Below, piece by piece: positions 11,746-24,531 of a DNA stretch of 64,000 bases. The stretch covers positions 2,279,501-2,343,500 of the forward strand of contig JAZARR010000213.1 in NCBI GenBank assembly GCA_037389465.1, in the 5' to 3' direction. The notes under the pieces are model-generated. The model was not told the origin of the DNA. It ran no database searches and saw only the letters and a program-made list of their open reading frames with translations. Position numbers and translations under genes: made by a program. Position 1 is the stretch's first letter. The number at the start of each line of letters is the position of its first letter. Source of the stretch: Baylisascaris procyonis. Taxonomy: Eukaryota; Nematoda; Chromadorea; Rhabditida; Ascarididae.

Positions 11746-13314
11746 AAACTTGAATTAAAGCGTAAATGAACGATGAAAAGGAAGCGAAAATACTAAACAA
11801 CAACTCGACGAAAATCCACACTAACACTAGTACGGGAAGTTCACAATACATCCAACGCCGATCTCTAACGCATCGTTAGACCTATGTATGATCTTTGCGT
11901 ATAACATACTACTCTCTAGGCAATGATGACGTGTCCAAGGAAGACAGCTAATTTATGCAAATTTGATTCAAGTAAAGCTGCTGTTTATTTTGCCTAAGCG
12001 GAAGTTGTCCGTCTCTAATAATGGGATATTTCAGTGATCTGCATACAAGTGAGAATGAAGGATCCCTAGAGCACAGTACATACAAACATCAATGAACATA
12101 TACAATTAATTTCATCTTGTCTAACGCATATGCAAATTTTTTACGAAATGAATTTCAGTAGTATCAGAGTTTTCTCGACGAGTCCATCGAACTCATCTAC
12201 TCCCTCTCCTCGTTTACCGATCTTTAAAATTGAAATGTATCGTTGGCTTTATATGCAAAATGACAGCTGGCTGTCAATTGGGGTTCGCTTGGTTTTTTTC
12301 GTCAATTTGTTCGTTTCATCTCGTCTCTCTCTAGTCGATCATCACTTATGATTTCAATTATCGGCCAACTTTCAGGCTATTGTTTCATTCAATTTTAATA
12401 TCTTCTAAAATATCGCAGATATTTTATTCATAGTTTCCCTGAAGGAATAGAGAAAATTTCTTGGACTTCATCTCTATCGCTAAATAATTCAGTGGGAATC
12501 GACTCATTCGGAAGTATACTTAATTGGTCTTTTTCACTTCCGAACTGTTAATTTAATTGAATTTATAAATGAAAGGACGCAATATTTCTCGAAAAGAAAA
12601 GTGGATCGATGAAACACCAATATTTGATACAAGGCATAACCTCCTAATTCAAGACTACTCGCATTTCCACGTTACAAAAAGTTTCAATCACAATGTGATG
12701 AAAGTGGGACGATTTGCAATGAAACACTTCCGTTTTCCCAGCTAGCATCATAAAGCGGATCGCTTCACTAAATAAGTGGGAAAGATGGGACGATATATGC
12801 GTTCGAAGTTTCACTTGCTGGATTAGTCAATTCTATGATGTACCAATAATGAACAGATGGAGAAGTGTACTTTATATAGGTACACTATACTTACTCTAGC
12901 TGCATTGATTTCTAAATTCATACACAACACAGACAGACACACGGACAGACACATACAAACGCAGACGCTGCAATTAATTTTGCAAAAATGCCACTAGTAA
13001 TGCGTTTGTATTCTTTTACGCACGAAGTGATAACAGAACAACCATTAAAAAACAACTAAACTGATAAAGCTAACCGCAGATTCGTCGAGTCTATGCGAAT
13101 ATCGCTGAATCGGTGGTTTACACTTAACAACTGTCGATAAAGAACTGCAATAGTCGAGCATGGTGTAGAGAGCAAAAATAAAAGGAACTATTGGCAAATG
13201 TAGGAAATTTTTTCGTGGGATGTATATCATAGATGGAAAGGTCGACGATACATGTTTGTGGAATTGACAATTGCTGGAGATTGATGTACCATTTGATTGT
13301 GTAATTTCTCTGGT

Positions 13315-13392
13315 TTAATTACCCAAGTTTGAGGTCGGTGTGGTATGATCATGGCTCAAAAAGCGGAAACGTCAGCATAAATTATTATTCTA
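13315..13392 (+). repeat. Hammerhead-like dispersed repeat, copy A
   Basis: About 75 bp shared with 15880-15957. It ends in GCGGAAACGTC followed by (A/G)GCATAAATTATTATTC. The shared core TATGAT, a short stem-loop and GGAAACGTC resemble the catalytic core of a hammerhead ribozyme (CUGAUGA, stem II, GAAA, cleavage after GUC). Both copies lack an exact CTGATGA, so activity is unlikely. Confidence 0.5.
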
Positions 13393-14150
13393 TCTCTACT
13401 CGACGCATTACATGGCATAACCAAAAAACTGTTAAGTAATATAAAATAACCACAATTGGATCATTCACTAGTGGAAGCGAATGAATGTCGCAAAAAAAAA
13501 CGTTGAAAATAGCAACATGCATACACAAACTATGCGAAATATTTCCGCACAATATTACTATTCATGCAACGAGACAACGAGTATCTATAAACTACCAAAT
13601 TTGAAGATTTATGGAAAAATTGTAAGACCACCCAACTGTCATTAGCGAATCACCATATTCTAATGCCAGTTTCTTTCTTTTCGATGAACGAAATAAACCC
13701 AGTTCTACATGAAAATCCAATTGAATGGTATCATATATCTAGCCCTTTCACTTGCTTAGGAGATCATTTCGGTGGTCCCTATATATACCCGTCCTCTTTC
13801 CATTGCTCAATTCCCTCTCTACTATAAATTAAAAAATCTTAAAAGATGAATGGTCCCGATGGGTATGACAACAACAAAGGGAATTTCATTCCTCTAGGAC
13901 GACAAAATCATGAATCGAGGAAAATAAAGGCACTTCCAGACGTGATCAGATGAGATGGGGAGGGGGAAAGGGGAGGGCGGAGAAATGATAATTGAGAGGA
14001 GGGGAAAGAAATGCGAAAGGCAACGTTGGTTTGGTTGTTGGTTGAATTCTTCTATTTTAACTTAATATATTCCCTATATAATAAAATAAAAATTCCCTTC
14101 TTCTTACATCAAATCAACGTACATCTCGCCCAACATATATTATTATTATT

Positions 14151-14152
<2 letters not shown>

Positions 14153-14202
<50 letters not shown>

Positions 14203-14216
14203 TATACATATATATA
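14153..14216. repeat. (AT)n microsatellite with interruptions
   Basis: AT dinucleotide run with one GT and one AC interruption, in the intergenic region. Confidence 0.85.
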
Positions 14217-14850
14217 AACTGTTCTAGGAGTGGGAAACTACACAAGCCTTTTCATTTAGTGAATAATTTTGAGACGGAAAAAACTTAAAGAAGTTCATTC
14301 GAGATTAATCGATATATCTGAAGTAAAGTTATCACATATTAGCCTCATAATTTTTGCATAATTACCTTAATTTACTTATAAAGGAATGAAAATTTCCTTG
14401 AAATTTGCGAAAAAATTTGAAGGATTAATGATTGAAATATAAATGTTTCGAATGGAAATTTTATTTTCTATGGTATATTTAAAGTTTCTGTCTATGCAAA
14501 CAGGTTGTTTCCTCTCAAATAATTCCACAGTATCCTACTATTTCAATCCTTCACATTGAAATAATAAAAAGATTCCACTGAATTGACTAATGAATTCGTT
14601 TCGAATTGTTTCAGTATTACGTTTCGCAGTGAAAAACAACTATCACGGAAGTGATTTCGAGTTTTGATCGTCTAAAAAGATATTTGGTACCTAATAAAAC
14701 ATTTAATAGTAATGTTGAACTCATTAGTGAGATATTTAAACCGAGAAGCCAATTAGCCTACTTTTCGGCATCCTCTCTTATTATACTCATTCGTAATTTC
14801 GGCTGTTAACTCTACAATCGCATATCTTCATGATAATACACTTGCATTTT

Positions 14851-14942
14851 GGCTGGAGAATACGCTAGGCTCATTTGGCTGCAGAATACGCTAGGCTCAT
14901 TTGGCTGCAGAACACGACAGGCTCACTTGGCTCCACAATATC
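14851..14942 (+). repeat. 26-bp tandem repeat, 3.5 units
   Basis: Units start at 14851, 14877, 14903 and (partial) 14929, each beginning GGCT(G/C) and holding an AGGCTCA(T/C)TT end. The copies differ at a few bases. No function is evident. Confidence 0.85.
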
Positions 14943-15848
14943 TCACGTTCAACCAATCATTTTTTTATCCCTCTTTCACTGCCCTTCCCAACGCGTATGA
15001 CAATGTAAAGTTCATCGACATCGGCAGACGATGACTAGCATCTATGCTAAAAGTAATAAAAAAATACAGTGGTTTTTGCAGTCATCCGTATAAACTATGG
15101 ATTCAAGACCTCTTTTCCTCAATCCTCCCTCATCTACACTTCCACTTTTTTAAGATTATTTATAGAACGTTTTTATAGACATTTTTGTTATATACCGTTT
15201 TATTAATGATTTATAATTTGTTATGAGCTGTGATTGATTAAATTGGATTGATCGTGGATATGACTTCCTCATAAAACACATTTATAGAAAAGATTTATGG
15301 AAGTAAATAAAAAAACAAACAACCAACAACTGTTAAGTTCATCAAATGTATTCAAATGACACACTATGGTACAATCAATTAGCTAACGCATTTCTAAGCT
15401 TCACACAAGAAAGACTTGTGAATAGTCACCGTACCAGTCAATCGCTAATAATATTCTTTAAACTTTAGAACCGATTTCTTCGCCTTTTCTACAAAGATAT
15501 AAATAAAGTTATATAAATGTGTTCTAGAAATACAAAGAGCCAATAGTTGAACAAAACTAGATAAATGTTAAATATAGGCGAACGGAAATGGATTAAAAAT
15601 TTCAAATGAATATCAATTGAAAAATTTTTACAAGCCATACAATATCTAGTAATGCTTTTTAAATGCAACGTTATTTGATCAGTGTTATTTTTGGTGCAGA
15701 TAAATGGCCAATCAGATGAGTGTCGATTATGTAGCAGTCTCTTTTTTTTTTTTTTTTTTTGCTGATAAATTAAAAAGTTTAATGTTTATTTCGAGAAATC
15801 ATTTCTTGTTTACAAATTTCTATAGCTATATTTAGATAAGATTATAGA

Positions 15849-15879
15849 TTGGCCAAATTGGCCAAATTGGCCAAATTGG
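15849..15879 (+). repeat. 10-bp tandem repeat
   Basis: Three copies of TTGGCCAAAT directly before hammerhead-like repeat copy B. The unit contains the palindrome TTGGCCAA. Confidence 0.85.
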
Positions 15880-15957
15880 GTTTAGTTACTCAAATTTGAG
15901 CTTGATGTGCTATGATTGTAGCCTAAAGGGCGGAAACGTCAACATAAATTATTATTC
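15880..15957 (+). repeat. Hammerhead-like dispersed repeat, copy B
   Basis: Direct repeat of 13315-13392. Here the stem II candidate is clearer: GCC TAAAG GGC before GGAAAC. ATGT just upstream of the core can pair with ACAT just after GTCA, as stem I would. Hammerheads of this small type occur in Penelope-like retroelements, so both copies may be remnants of one; this is inference. Confidence 0.5.
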
Positions 15958-16902
15958 CACTTCAAATTGATCTACTAAAATATCCAAATATCAACTAAAT
16001 ATTTCTATTAGATATTAATATATTCATTTTTTTTTCATTGTTGAAAAATTTTCCATATTTTTTGAAAGAATTAAATAACAACCCGCAATAAAAATTTATT
16101 TCATAGAATTAAGGATTATATAATTTAAAAAGAAATTTCGCATAATATTACAGATTTTGTAATTGTTTGAAAATTAAGTGCCAACTTTTCTTAATGGATA
16201 GAATATTGCTGATAGATAGAAGATTGGAGTTTAGCAATAGAAAGTTCGAGCTGCGAGTTGTAAGGTAGAATATGCGAGAACTTCTTTACAAGTTTTTACT
16301 TTCCCTTACTATAATTATCGTCAACTGTTAAGATGTTATTAATGCTAATATAAATGATTTTGATAATTGATAACGATTTGCTGATATCAATTGATAATTT
16401 TGAAGTTATGGCTATTAAAAAGGTTAGAAAAAAAAATGAACTTATACTAATTTAAAGAGTTTTGCAGTTGTTAAGTGCAATTCGAAGACTATTACAACCA
16501 ACGTGCCGTGATATCACTACGTTTCAGACAGTGTGATATCGATCGGTCACGTGAAATAATCAAGCGAATATACTTAGAAATAAAAAAAGTTCGAGCTGCA
16601 AATTCTTGTAAGTTAAGATGTTTGAGCTCGAACTTTTCATGTGTGAAGTGCGACTTCTAGTGATTTATGACTTCAAATGTGTCGCTGTTTAAAGATTTTC
16701 GAAGAGCTGCGACACTTAACACTGAAGAAAATCAAAACGATTCACCTGTACGACCAATTGGTTACGATTTATCTTCATGCGAATTTTCCACTTTATAATC
16801 GTTATTCAAACAGCATCGTACAAATAATCACAGATCATAGATTATTATATTATTAAGAATATGTTATAATTTCCATGATTCTTTGGATTTTAATTTTCTC
16901 TT

Positions 16903-16942
16903 TTTCTCTCTCTCTCCCTCCCCCCCCTCTCTCTCTCTCTAA
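16903..16942 (+). repeat. Pyrimidine tract (CT)n
   Basis: Nearly pure C/T tract with (CT)n on both sides of a run of C. Confidence 0.8.
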
Positions 16943-18139
16943 CTTCTACTCTGTCAATTCTTTCGCTATTCTTTAATTTTTACGAATCTAATTTTAATGC
17001 TGCAAAAATAAATCCCATGAATTATTTAATCATCTTATGTACGCATTGATTTGATCATTGATCAATGATTGCTTTTGATAAGAAATTAATCGATTTCTGC
17101 ACATTGGTATTGATTGGTGCGGTGAGCGTTCAATTATTAACGAAAATAAGCGAATGAGGTGCCGTTTTTTTTTTCTTTCGACTTGGAAAAGTTCGTTGGT
17201 TAAGTTCTAATAACTAGCCATCAATTTAAGGCTTCAATTGAGTTGTATATTAAATTCCTGGACTAGCTAGGATTACCTTTTAGCATCGTATTTTTCGTTT
17301 TGGCACTCAATATTATACTAATAAACTTTACTCCCTCATCATAAATATGTATCTGTCTCTCAGTGGCGCAACTGTCGCATGGCGCGGTTCGTTCAGAGTT
17401 AGGTTGTGGTCAAATTGAAACGTATCCTGCACTTGTTTAGAACGAAGTTCAAGCCTCGAATCAAGAACTCAGTGCTTCGCGTTATATAGGTCTCGATTTC
17501 CATCAGTGATTCGTGTTATAGCTCTTAGAGCGCTAAGTATTTATGGAATCTTAGAAACACGATTCTTTCTGACCTCAAACACCAAGGAAGGGGAACTAAT
17601 TGCCTTTTGTCCTGAGTCGTTCGACGTTCATTGTGAAACTTCAACGAAATCCTCGACTTTATTAACGTGAATTTCACGTGGCACTCATCTGAGTCACGAT
17701 GTGTTTGCTGTACGGACACAGTTGGTGCACTTCTCGTGCTATTGGCCACTGTTTGGTCTCTGTTCGAGTTGCAGATAAAGATAGACGTACACGAGCTTGC
17801 TTGTTGCTCTTGCTCTCTGTTCTTCTTTCATCTGCCGTTATCCCATCTCAGCTCATTTAGTTTCATCGTTAATGTAGTTCACTTTGTACACTCAAGTTCC
17901 ATGCAAATTTCATTCCCATTCTTAACGGTGAAATGACCATGATGCCCATCCACGATGAAATGACCACTTCGTCGATCCTTACTAATTTTCAATGGTCATT
18001 TTATTTATTGATTCGTCGAATCACGTTTCTAGCACTTTCGATGAAGTAGATCTTCGCTGACGTAAAATTTCTTAATCTAACTCTCAAATGAGTTAACTAA
18101 CCGTGTTGTCTTTTCTTTGCAACTATCGTTTTACTACGA

Positions 18140-18665
18140 AATGTAATCTAGTTTATGCGGTTTTAGCCTTGGATATGTCAGCGACGGTCAGATCTTGACC
18201 GAGTATAACTTATCTCCATGTGAGAGTGGATTAGGCCCAGTCCTGAGGATAGGGGATTCAATGGCTCCGGTCACACGAGAATCGAATCCATGTCTTCGTC
18301 CTCGTAGAGTCAACCGTGAAGGACCCATTTCTGTACACTTTGAAGTTCTACAGCAACATTAGCAATAGCCTTATATGAGAAAGTATTGTCTGCATACGGC
18401 TCAATTACCCGAGGCAAGGCACAATAACCAACATAACAGTTAAAAAATACAAGGCTTGCTTGTCTGCAAGGCTATTGCGAATGCTGCATTGGAGCTTCAA
18501 GGAGTGCAAAAAGGAGACTGCAGGCATCGAACTACGTATCCCATTTTCTAAGATTCTCGTGTTGGTTGGCAGATCCAGATGCATCTAAATTCGTGGCTAA
18601 ACGTTCAGCCATGGTCGGTCCGTAGATTCCCATGTTTAATGATTCGGCCACCGAGCCATATCACT
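18140..18665 (-). other. GC-richer interspersed segment, possibly SINE-like
   Basis: The segment stands out by base composition from its AT-rich surroundings. On the minus strand it opens with GGTGGCCGAATCATTAAAC, close to the D-arm of tRNA-Ser/Leu (GGTGGCCGAGTGGTTAAG). TTCGAT B-box-like words follow at 18523-18533 and 18279-18289, but too far away for an intact tRNA. No second copy lies in the window. It could equally be the remnant of another repeat class. Confidence 0.3.
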
Positions 18666-20287
18666 GCCCGGTAATAGTTTATGTCACGATCATTTCGATG
18701 ATATCACCTGGCATGTATCTTTTTTTTAATCGTTGGCATTAATTAAATCTTCTATAACTTGGTGATGCTCTTAGTTTACCACATGAAAATTCATTTCTTT
18801 ATCTAAGCGAAATTTATGCGGGATATTTCATGGAATATTTATCTATGCAAATTTAGTTGATAGAAATCTCTGCAATCTGCACTAAATGATATGCAAATTT
18901 TTTTTCAATTTTTAGAAAAAATACTCGAAATTTAATCAGTTTTTTATTACATAAAAGTGAAAAATATAAGCATTGTATATATATATATATTTTTTTTTTC
19001 AACGAAATAATTAGCATTTAGCACTTTTTTTCAGCTGTTTTAATAGTGGATCCCTTTCATTTTTTCCCATCTAGCTATCAAATTTAATGACTCTAGTATA
19101 AACAGTTTATATGCCTACTCGACTACTATATCGTTTCTCTTCTGTGTTTTATTTTATCTTTTGGTTTTTTTTTTTTGCTTCATATTAGTCGGCTGATGGT
19201 ATTATTATTATTTTTTTACTTAAGTAGTTCTTCTTGAAATTTTCTGTAATGTTGTGAAAGCAGTCATGCATCTTTCTTTGTTCTGTGAACGACACAGATT
19301 GCCTCCACATTGGGACCTTGAAGTTTATTTCAGTAAACGATCGGCAGGTATTACATTCGAAAAATGCCCTAAGGCAATTTGGATTTCATTGGGGTGTGGA
19401 AGGGGGGGGGTCTTGCTTTAATTATACTGTTATCATCGATGAGATAGTGCATAATTTTCAATGAAATGCTTGTCATGTAATAAAGGTCTGCTGGAGACCA
19501 ATCTAATGTATCTAGAAATCAGACAATGGAATATTTATTTCCTTCAAGTGTTTAAAATTAGAATTTGTGAAGTTTGATTTTTTTTTGTTCTTATTTCTTT
19601 TTTTTTAAATTAAATTTCTGCAATAATTTCAATTAAATGATAAATAAAAGTTCTAGGAAATTTGTGGTTTTTATGATTCCATTTTTTGCAGCCTTATTTG
19701 TCTTCTTAGAAATTTCAACAAATGAATATTTAAAATTATTGGAAAATTCGAATAATTATATATTTTTGCGAAGCGATTATAAAAAAAAAAAATTGAAATT
19801 AAAATAATCCAAATATTTTTTCTCTCATTGTTTTATTCGTTGTATTATTTACTTGGCTGTATTCACCCCATTGATGGATGATTATCTCAATTATGTATCA
19901 GAATCTCATATATCAAGTGATTGTGAAGCGAAAAAAATATTTCGACTTATATCTTTAAACGGTTGTGTTATTTGTACACTTCTCTTATACACCAATATAG
20001 CTAAGAAAACTGAAACGAATCATTTCTATAGAATTTTTAAAATTTTTTTATTCTGTTGTATTTTAATTTTAATTTTTTATTTTATTTTTCTATCGTATTT
20101 TAATTTTCAAAGTTTGAAATTTGTTGTTAGTCGAGAAGTGTGCCACTGATTACCCATAACAAAAGCAATCACCAGATTACTCAAAATTTATCGAGTACCC
20201 AAAACAGGAAGGGTTCCCGTAATAAAAGCAAAAAATTTATTCATTTTACAACTGGTTGATCGACTCATCGATCGAATATCAGCTGTT

Positions 20288-20290
<3 letters not shown>

Positions 20291-20340
<50 letters not shown>
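20291..20340 (+). repeat. (GA)n microsatellite
   Basis: GA dinucleotide run with one GG interruption, about 500 bp upstream of the SLC25A51-like start codon. Confidence 0.9.
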
Positions 20341-20342
<2 letters not shown>

Positions 20343-20450
20343 ACAACCAACTAAAGATTGAAGATAAATGTTTAGCATTAATATAATCGAAATAACGAAA
20401 ACATTCTTCTATAAATTAAATCACAATTTTTTTCTGATGTGTCTCTTATT

Positions 20451-20762
20451 CATTTCAATGAACAGGGCATTCATTACGAATAAATGTCTCTTCATATCGT
20501 TTCCACCTGCTCCGACCCGATAACTGTCTGGTCCACTTAGCTGCGGTGGTCCTTTAGATGGGCCTCTCCTTCTTGTAGGTCGGTCGCGTGAAGGTTAGGG
20601 CTTAGACTCGTCTCCCGTCCATCGGATACTGACGAACCGATTCACCGTCATTCCTTCTATGACTGTCGGGACTTATTCCGCCCACCTTATCTCGATGAGG
20701 ATGCTGGGTGGGGTGGCTCGTCTGAGTGAAGCGAACAATTGCGGTCGGAGCTTCATAATCGA
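20451..20762 (-). mobile_element. Non-LTR (LINE-like) retrotransposon 3' end, copy 2
   Basis: Inverted copy of the 2467-2759 fragment. It holds about 40 bp in the middle that copy 1 lacks and ends with the same coding tail ([14 protein letters not shown], then a short tail and TGA). The open frame has stops further in. It lies just upstream of the carrier gene that starts at 20851, so it may sit within that gene's promoter region. The (AAAT)n tail is not preserved at this copy. Confidence 0.6.
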
Positions 20763-20850
20763 CTCTTCTTTTTAAATAAATAAAAATCGTAAATGCGTTA
20801 TAATTATTGTTTAATTATTGAATAAAATAATATTCTATATTTCAGGCAAA

Positions 20851-22679
20851 ATGAAGCATAGTCTCAATATAATGGGTATCGAAAAACATAAAGAATTCTT
20901 TTGTGGATGGGGTGCAGGATGTGTGGAAACGATGATTCTTTTCCCACAAAGTAAACTTATTTTTCGACAACAATTACATGGCGTTGTTTTTCGAGTTGCA
21001 TTCGATCAGGTTTCTTTTTTATTTTTTATTTTTTTTTTCATTTAGCGCTGTTTGGATTACATTAAAATGAATCTGTTTAATTGGGTGATTGTGCCAATAA
21101 AGATATAACGGTATTCTGCATATGTTGGTTCTTAACGGTAATAGTTTGTTAGGTGAGACGAATAGAAAAGCAGATATTATTATATTCCTTTTGATATTCT
21201 TCTCTTGCTGTTTTATTCGACTTTGTTATAATTCAATTTATTAAAATCTTTGTTATATTACAGCTGAGAACAGAAGGTATAACACGATTATATAGAGGTC
21301 TATTACCACCTCTTTTAATGAGGACAACAACACGTGCACTCATGTTTGGAATGTTCGATAAATTACAGAAAACATTCGGTTGTTATCATTCACCACCTTC
21401 AACACCATTCACACTTTGTCATGCGGCTGCTGCATTCTTCGGTTGGTTTTTTTTAGGTTTGTTAAATAGGTTTATATTGAATTCATTCGTTCCTTATAAA
21501 TTTCACTGATAGTGTCATCTATTCAGTTCCTAAATCTAATGACCTTAAAAGGAAATGACTCATAATCTTAGAGAAATGATAGGTTTTTCAGCTAAACTTT
21601 TATCATTTACTATACCACAACTTTATAAATAAGTTCAAAAAACCGCTTTTTGGATTTTCAATCAAAATTTCTAAGATGGCGCACTTTGTTTAGTTATTTT
21701 AAGGGTTTTTTAGGCCTAATTTAATATCCTTTTGGTATTTTCGACTTATTTTAATATGGAAACTCTATTTTTCTCTCTCTCTTTAAGGCTATATTTTTTT
21801 GTCTGGTGGAAATTCTATTTTTCTGTTTCTCTGAAATTGTATTTTTTTTTTGTCTGACAAGAAGTCTGTTTTCGTGTCTGATTAAAACTACGTTTTTTTT
21901 CCCACTGGCACTATATTTTTCTATCTGATAGGAATTCTGCTTCTGTGTCTGTTGCTTGGATAGTTTAAAAACTCAAAGCGATCGTTGATTGATCGATCGA
22001 TGATATTTCGATCTCAGCTGTTATCTTAGTTTTTCTTAACGTAATAGGTAAGGAGTGAGTGGCACGTAATGCGCGATTGATTTCCGTTTAACTAACTTCA
22101 ATCTTTAAGCAATGATACTGTTGGAATGTGAAGGAGAGATGCTTATCGTCTGCAGCAAATATGAGTTGAGATCAATAGGAGGGATCATTCATTGATACAA
22201 CTTCATTATTCATGACACAGCCCAACTGCAGCACATTACCTTCATTGATCCTTGTCACATCGTAGCGTAGAGATTATTGCCTTTTAGAGGTTATATATTA
22301 TAGAAGAAGGAAATAACTGAACAGAAAACTACGTTTAAAAAAATAATATGGGATCGCATAATTGATTTGATTTCCAGTTTTTAACGACTATAAAAATGAT
22401 ACGAAGCTATGACCTAAAAGAATTTAGTGCGTTCTTTGGCGGTTATCGTCGATACCTCATTCCCACCGTTTATTCCTCATCTCTCGTTCAGTACCCTTCG
22501 AATGTATATATACATATGACTGGCGATTACTTGCTTTCTTTGCAGCTGGATCGATAGAAGCAGTCCTATGTCCACTAGAGAGGGTTCAAGTCTTATTACA
22601 AACGAATCGATATCACGATCGTTATCGAAACACAGCACATGCTCTTGCCCAAGTTGCCAAGGTAGTTAAACATTATTTT

Positions 22680-22730
<51 letters not shown>

Positions 22731-23221
22731 TGAAATTTGCGATAAAAAACAAATTTTTAGGCTTATTGTTCAACTTCGTAAAGGAAGGAGAAGATTCTTT
22801 CAAAATTTCTGGAACGGGAGGGGGGTTTGACTCAGTTGAAAGTTTTATGTTTGCAGTGCATTAAAATTACTTGGTCTTTCAAGGCCAGTTCATTCAAACG
22901 ATATATATTTATATACATACTTTTGCAGCTAGGCCCTCGTGAATTATATCGCGGTCTTTCGTTGGTGTTAGTGAGGAACGGTTTCAGCAATTCGTTGTTC
23001 TTTACACTGAGAGATCCACTACGCGTTTATATTTTCGCTCTACACGAAACTTCCAAATCTGAGAAAATTAGGAGGTTTGTTCTTATATTTCTTTTTATTT
23101 AATGGAATTAGAAATCATTAAAGGGATCGTAAAATGCTTCCAGTGATGACGGTGAAGTTAAGTTTCTTGAAAATAAAGCCGATGAAAATTATGAATTTGT
23201 TTGATTGCCAAATTATCAATT

Positions 23222-23264
<43 letters not shown>

Positions 23265-23269
23265 TTTGT

Positions 23270-23308
<39 letters not shown>

Positions 23309-24531
23309 TTCATGTATTTATTTATTTATTTGTTTGTTTTTCGCATTTACTAGGAACTTAGCGAAGATTTCATGCGCCAATGCTTCTTTATTCCTTATTA
23401 TCGCTAAAGACTGGGAAATTTTAGTAAAGTTATGTTAGCATTATGTTTCATTTATTTATGAGCTAGTTCTACATTTGAGAGGGAAGGTCAGTGAGCTTAA
23501 TTCATCTACCCGAGGGGTTAGTAAAGGAAGGCTACACTCATGCAACCTCATTCTTCATTCTCAGGAAATTCGATTCGTTCGTTTTAAGGGATCTGTATAG
23601 ATAAAAGCAATTTCAAGTTATCGTTTTTCATTTCGATTCTTATGAAGGAGAGTTCATAAAGTTATGTTTTTTTTTTTGAAGAGACCATGTTGGGAAGAGA
23701 ATTTTAATCGAGGTTTTGCGTCATTTGCATATATTATATTTCAGGATACCCGAGCCTCTTATGCATTTCATTGCGGATTTCGCTTCTGGAGCGTTACTTG
23801 GTGCTACTCTGTCGACAATGTTCTTTCCTGTGAATGTGATTAAACAACGAATGCAAAGTACAGTTCAGACACCATTTCTTTCTGGATGGACAGTCTTCAG
23901 GATTATATGGAATGAACGAAACGGATCGGCTAGGGTTCTCTTTCGAGGTGTACAACTTAATTTCACTAGGTAATTTTTGATTGATTTATAACCTCCATAG
24001 GAGAAGTTTATCGTTCATTTTATCGCATTGAAAGGGATAACCACTCGAGCAGGAGATTTTTAAAAGTTTGGAAGAGAGAGAAATTATTCATAATGATGTA
24101 ATTTGCGGTTTGGAATATTTATTTTAGAAGAGTCGCGCCAATTTCAATCAAAAATATAAGATACATAATGTTGAGTAATATTGGAATTTTAGGCGTTTAT
24201 TTTGAGCACTAAAGCCATTAGAATAGCACCTTCGCCTCAGACTTGAAGGGGACAAATTTCCATGGTATTATAGTTGCTGTAACATTTTGCAGTTCACAAC
24301 TTCTCAGTGAATGTCGCCTTACTGCAATATCAGTGGACGCTTAGTGAAATGCCTGATTTGAGATGTTTCGAAGATTTCAGAGGTATCACGAGTTATCCAT
24401 TCTTATATAGCATCTGTAGTAAAATTAGAATGAATGGAGTGAATTGTAGGTCGTTATTGGCTTGGGGCATTACAAATTCGGTTTACGAGTTATTGCGTCG
24501 ATCTTTCGAATCGAAGACTACGCGAAGGTGA
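20851..24531 (+). CDS. SLC25A51-type mitochondrial NAD+ carrier, complete, 301 aa in six exons
   Basis: The protein would import NAD+ across the inner mitochondrial membrane, as human SLC25A51 does. Exons: 20851-21009, 21264-21441, 22546-22661, 22929-23074, 23745-23969, 24450-24531; all junctions are GT-AG and phases agree. The length matches human (297 aa). Three carrier repeats are visible: FPQSKLIFRQQLHG (31-44), CPLERVQVLLQ (121-131, canonical PxExxQ-type) and FFPVNVIKQRMQ (226-237). Family-specific stretches include LYRGLLPPLLMRTTTRALMFG, of which the part after LYRG falls at about 66-83, and RSLLAWGITNSVYELL near the end. The first carrier motif has Ser where most carriers have Asp/Glu, as the human protein also departs from consensus (FPIQK). 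The ATG lies 5 nt after a TATATTTCAG acceptor, consistent with trans-splicing. Identification is strong. Confidence 0.93.
22681..22729. repeat. (AT)n microsatellite
   Basis: Uninterrupted AT run in intron 3 of the carrier gene. Confidence 0.9.
23219..23335 (+). repeat. (TTTA)n microsatellite
   Basis: About 29 copies of TTTA with rare substitutions (TTTG, CATG), in intron 4 of the carrier gene. Confidence 0.9.

Larger units (their letters stand above)
11069..20845. other. Intergenic region between FAM114A and SLC25A51 (divergent genes)
   Basis: The two flanking genes point away from each other. No exon chain could be supported here. The region holds the octamer minisatellite, short tandem repeats, a hammerhead-like repeat pair, a GC-richer SINE-like segment, a purine-rich stretch at 13940-14010, and the LINE fragment. 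A GC-richer segment at about 17350-17930 has short open frames on both strands but no convincing splice-bounded exon. Confidence 0.6.
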
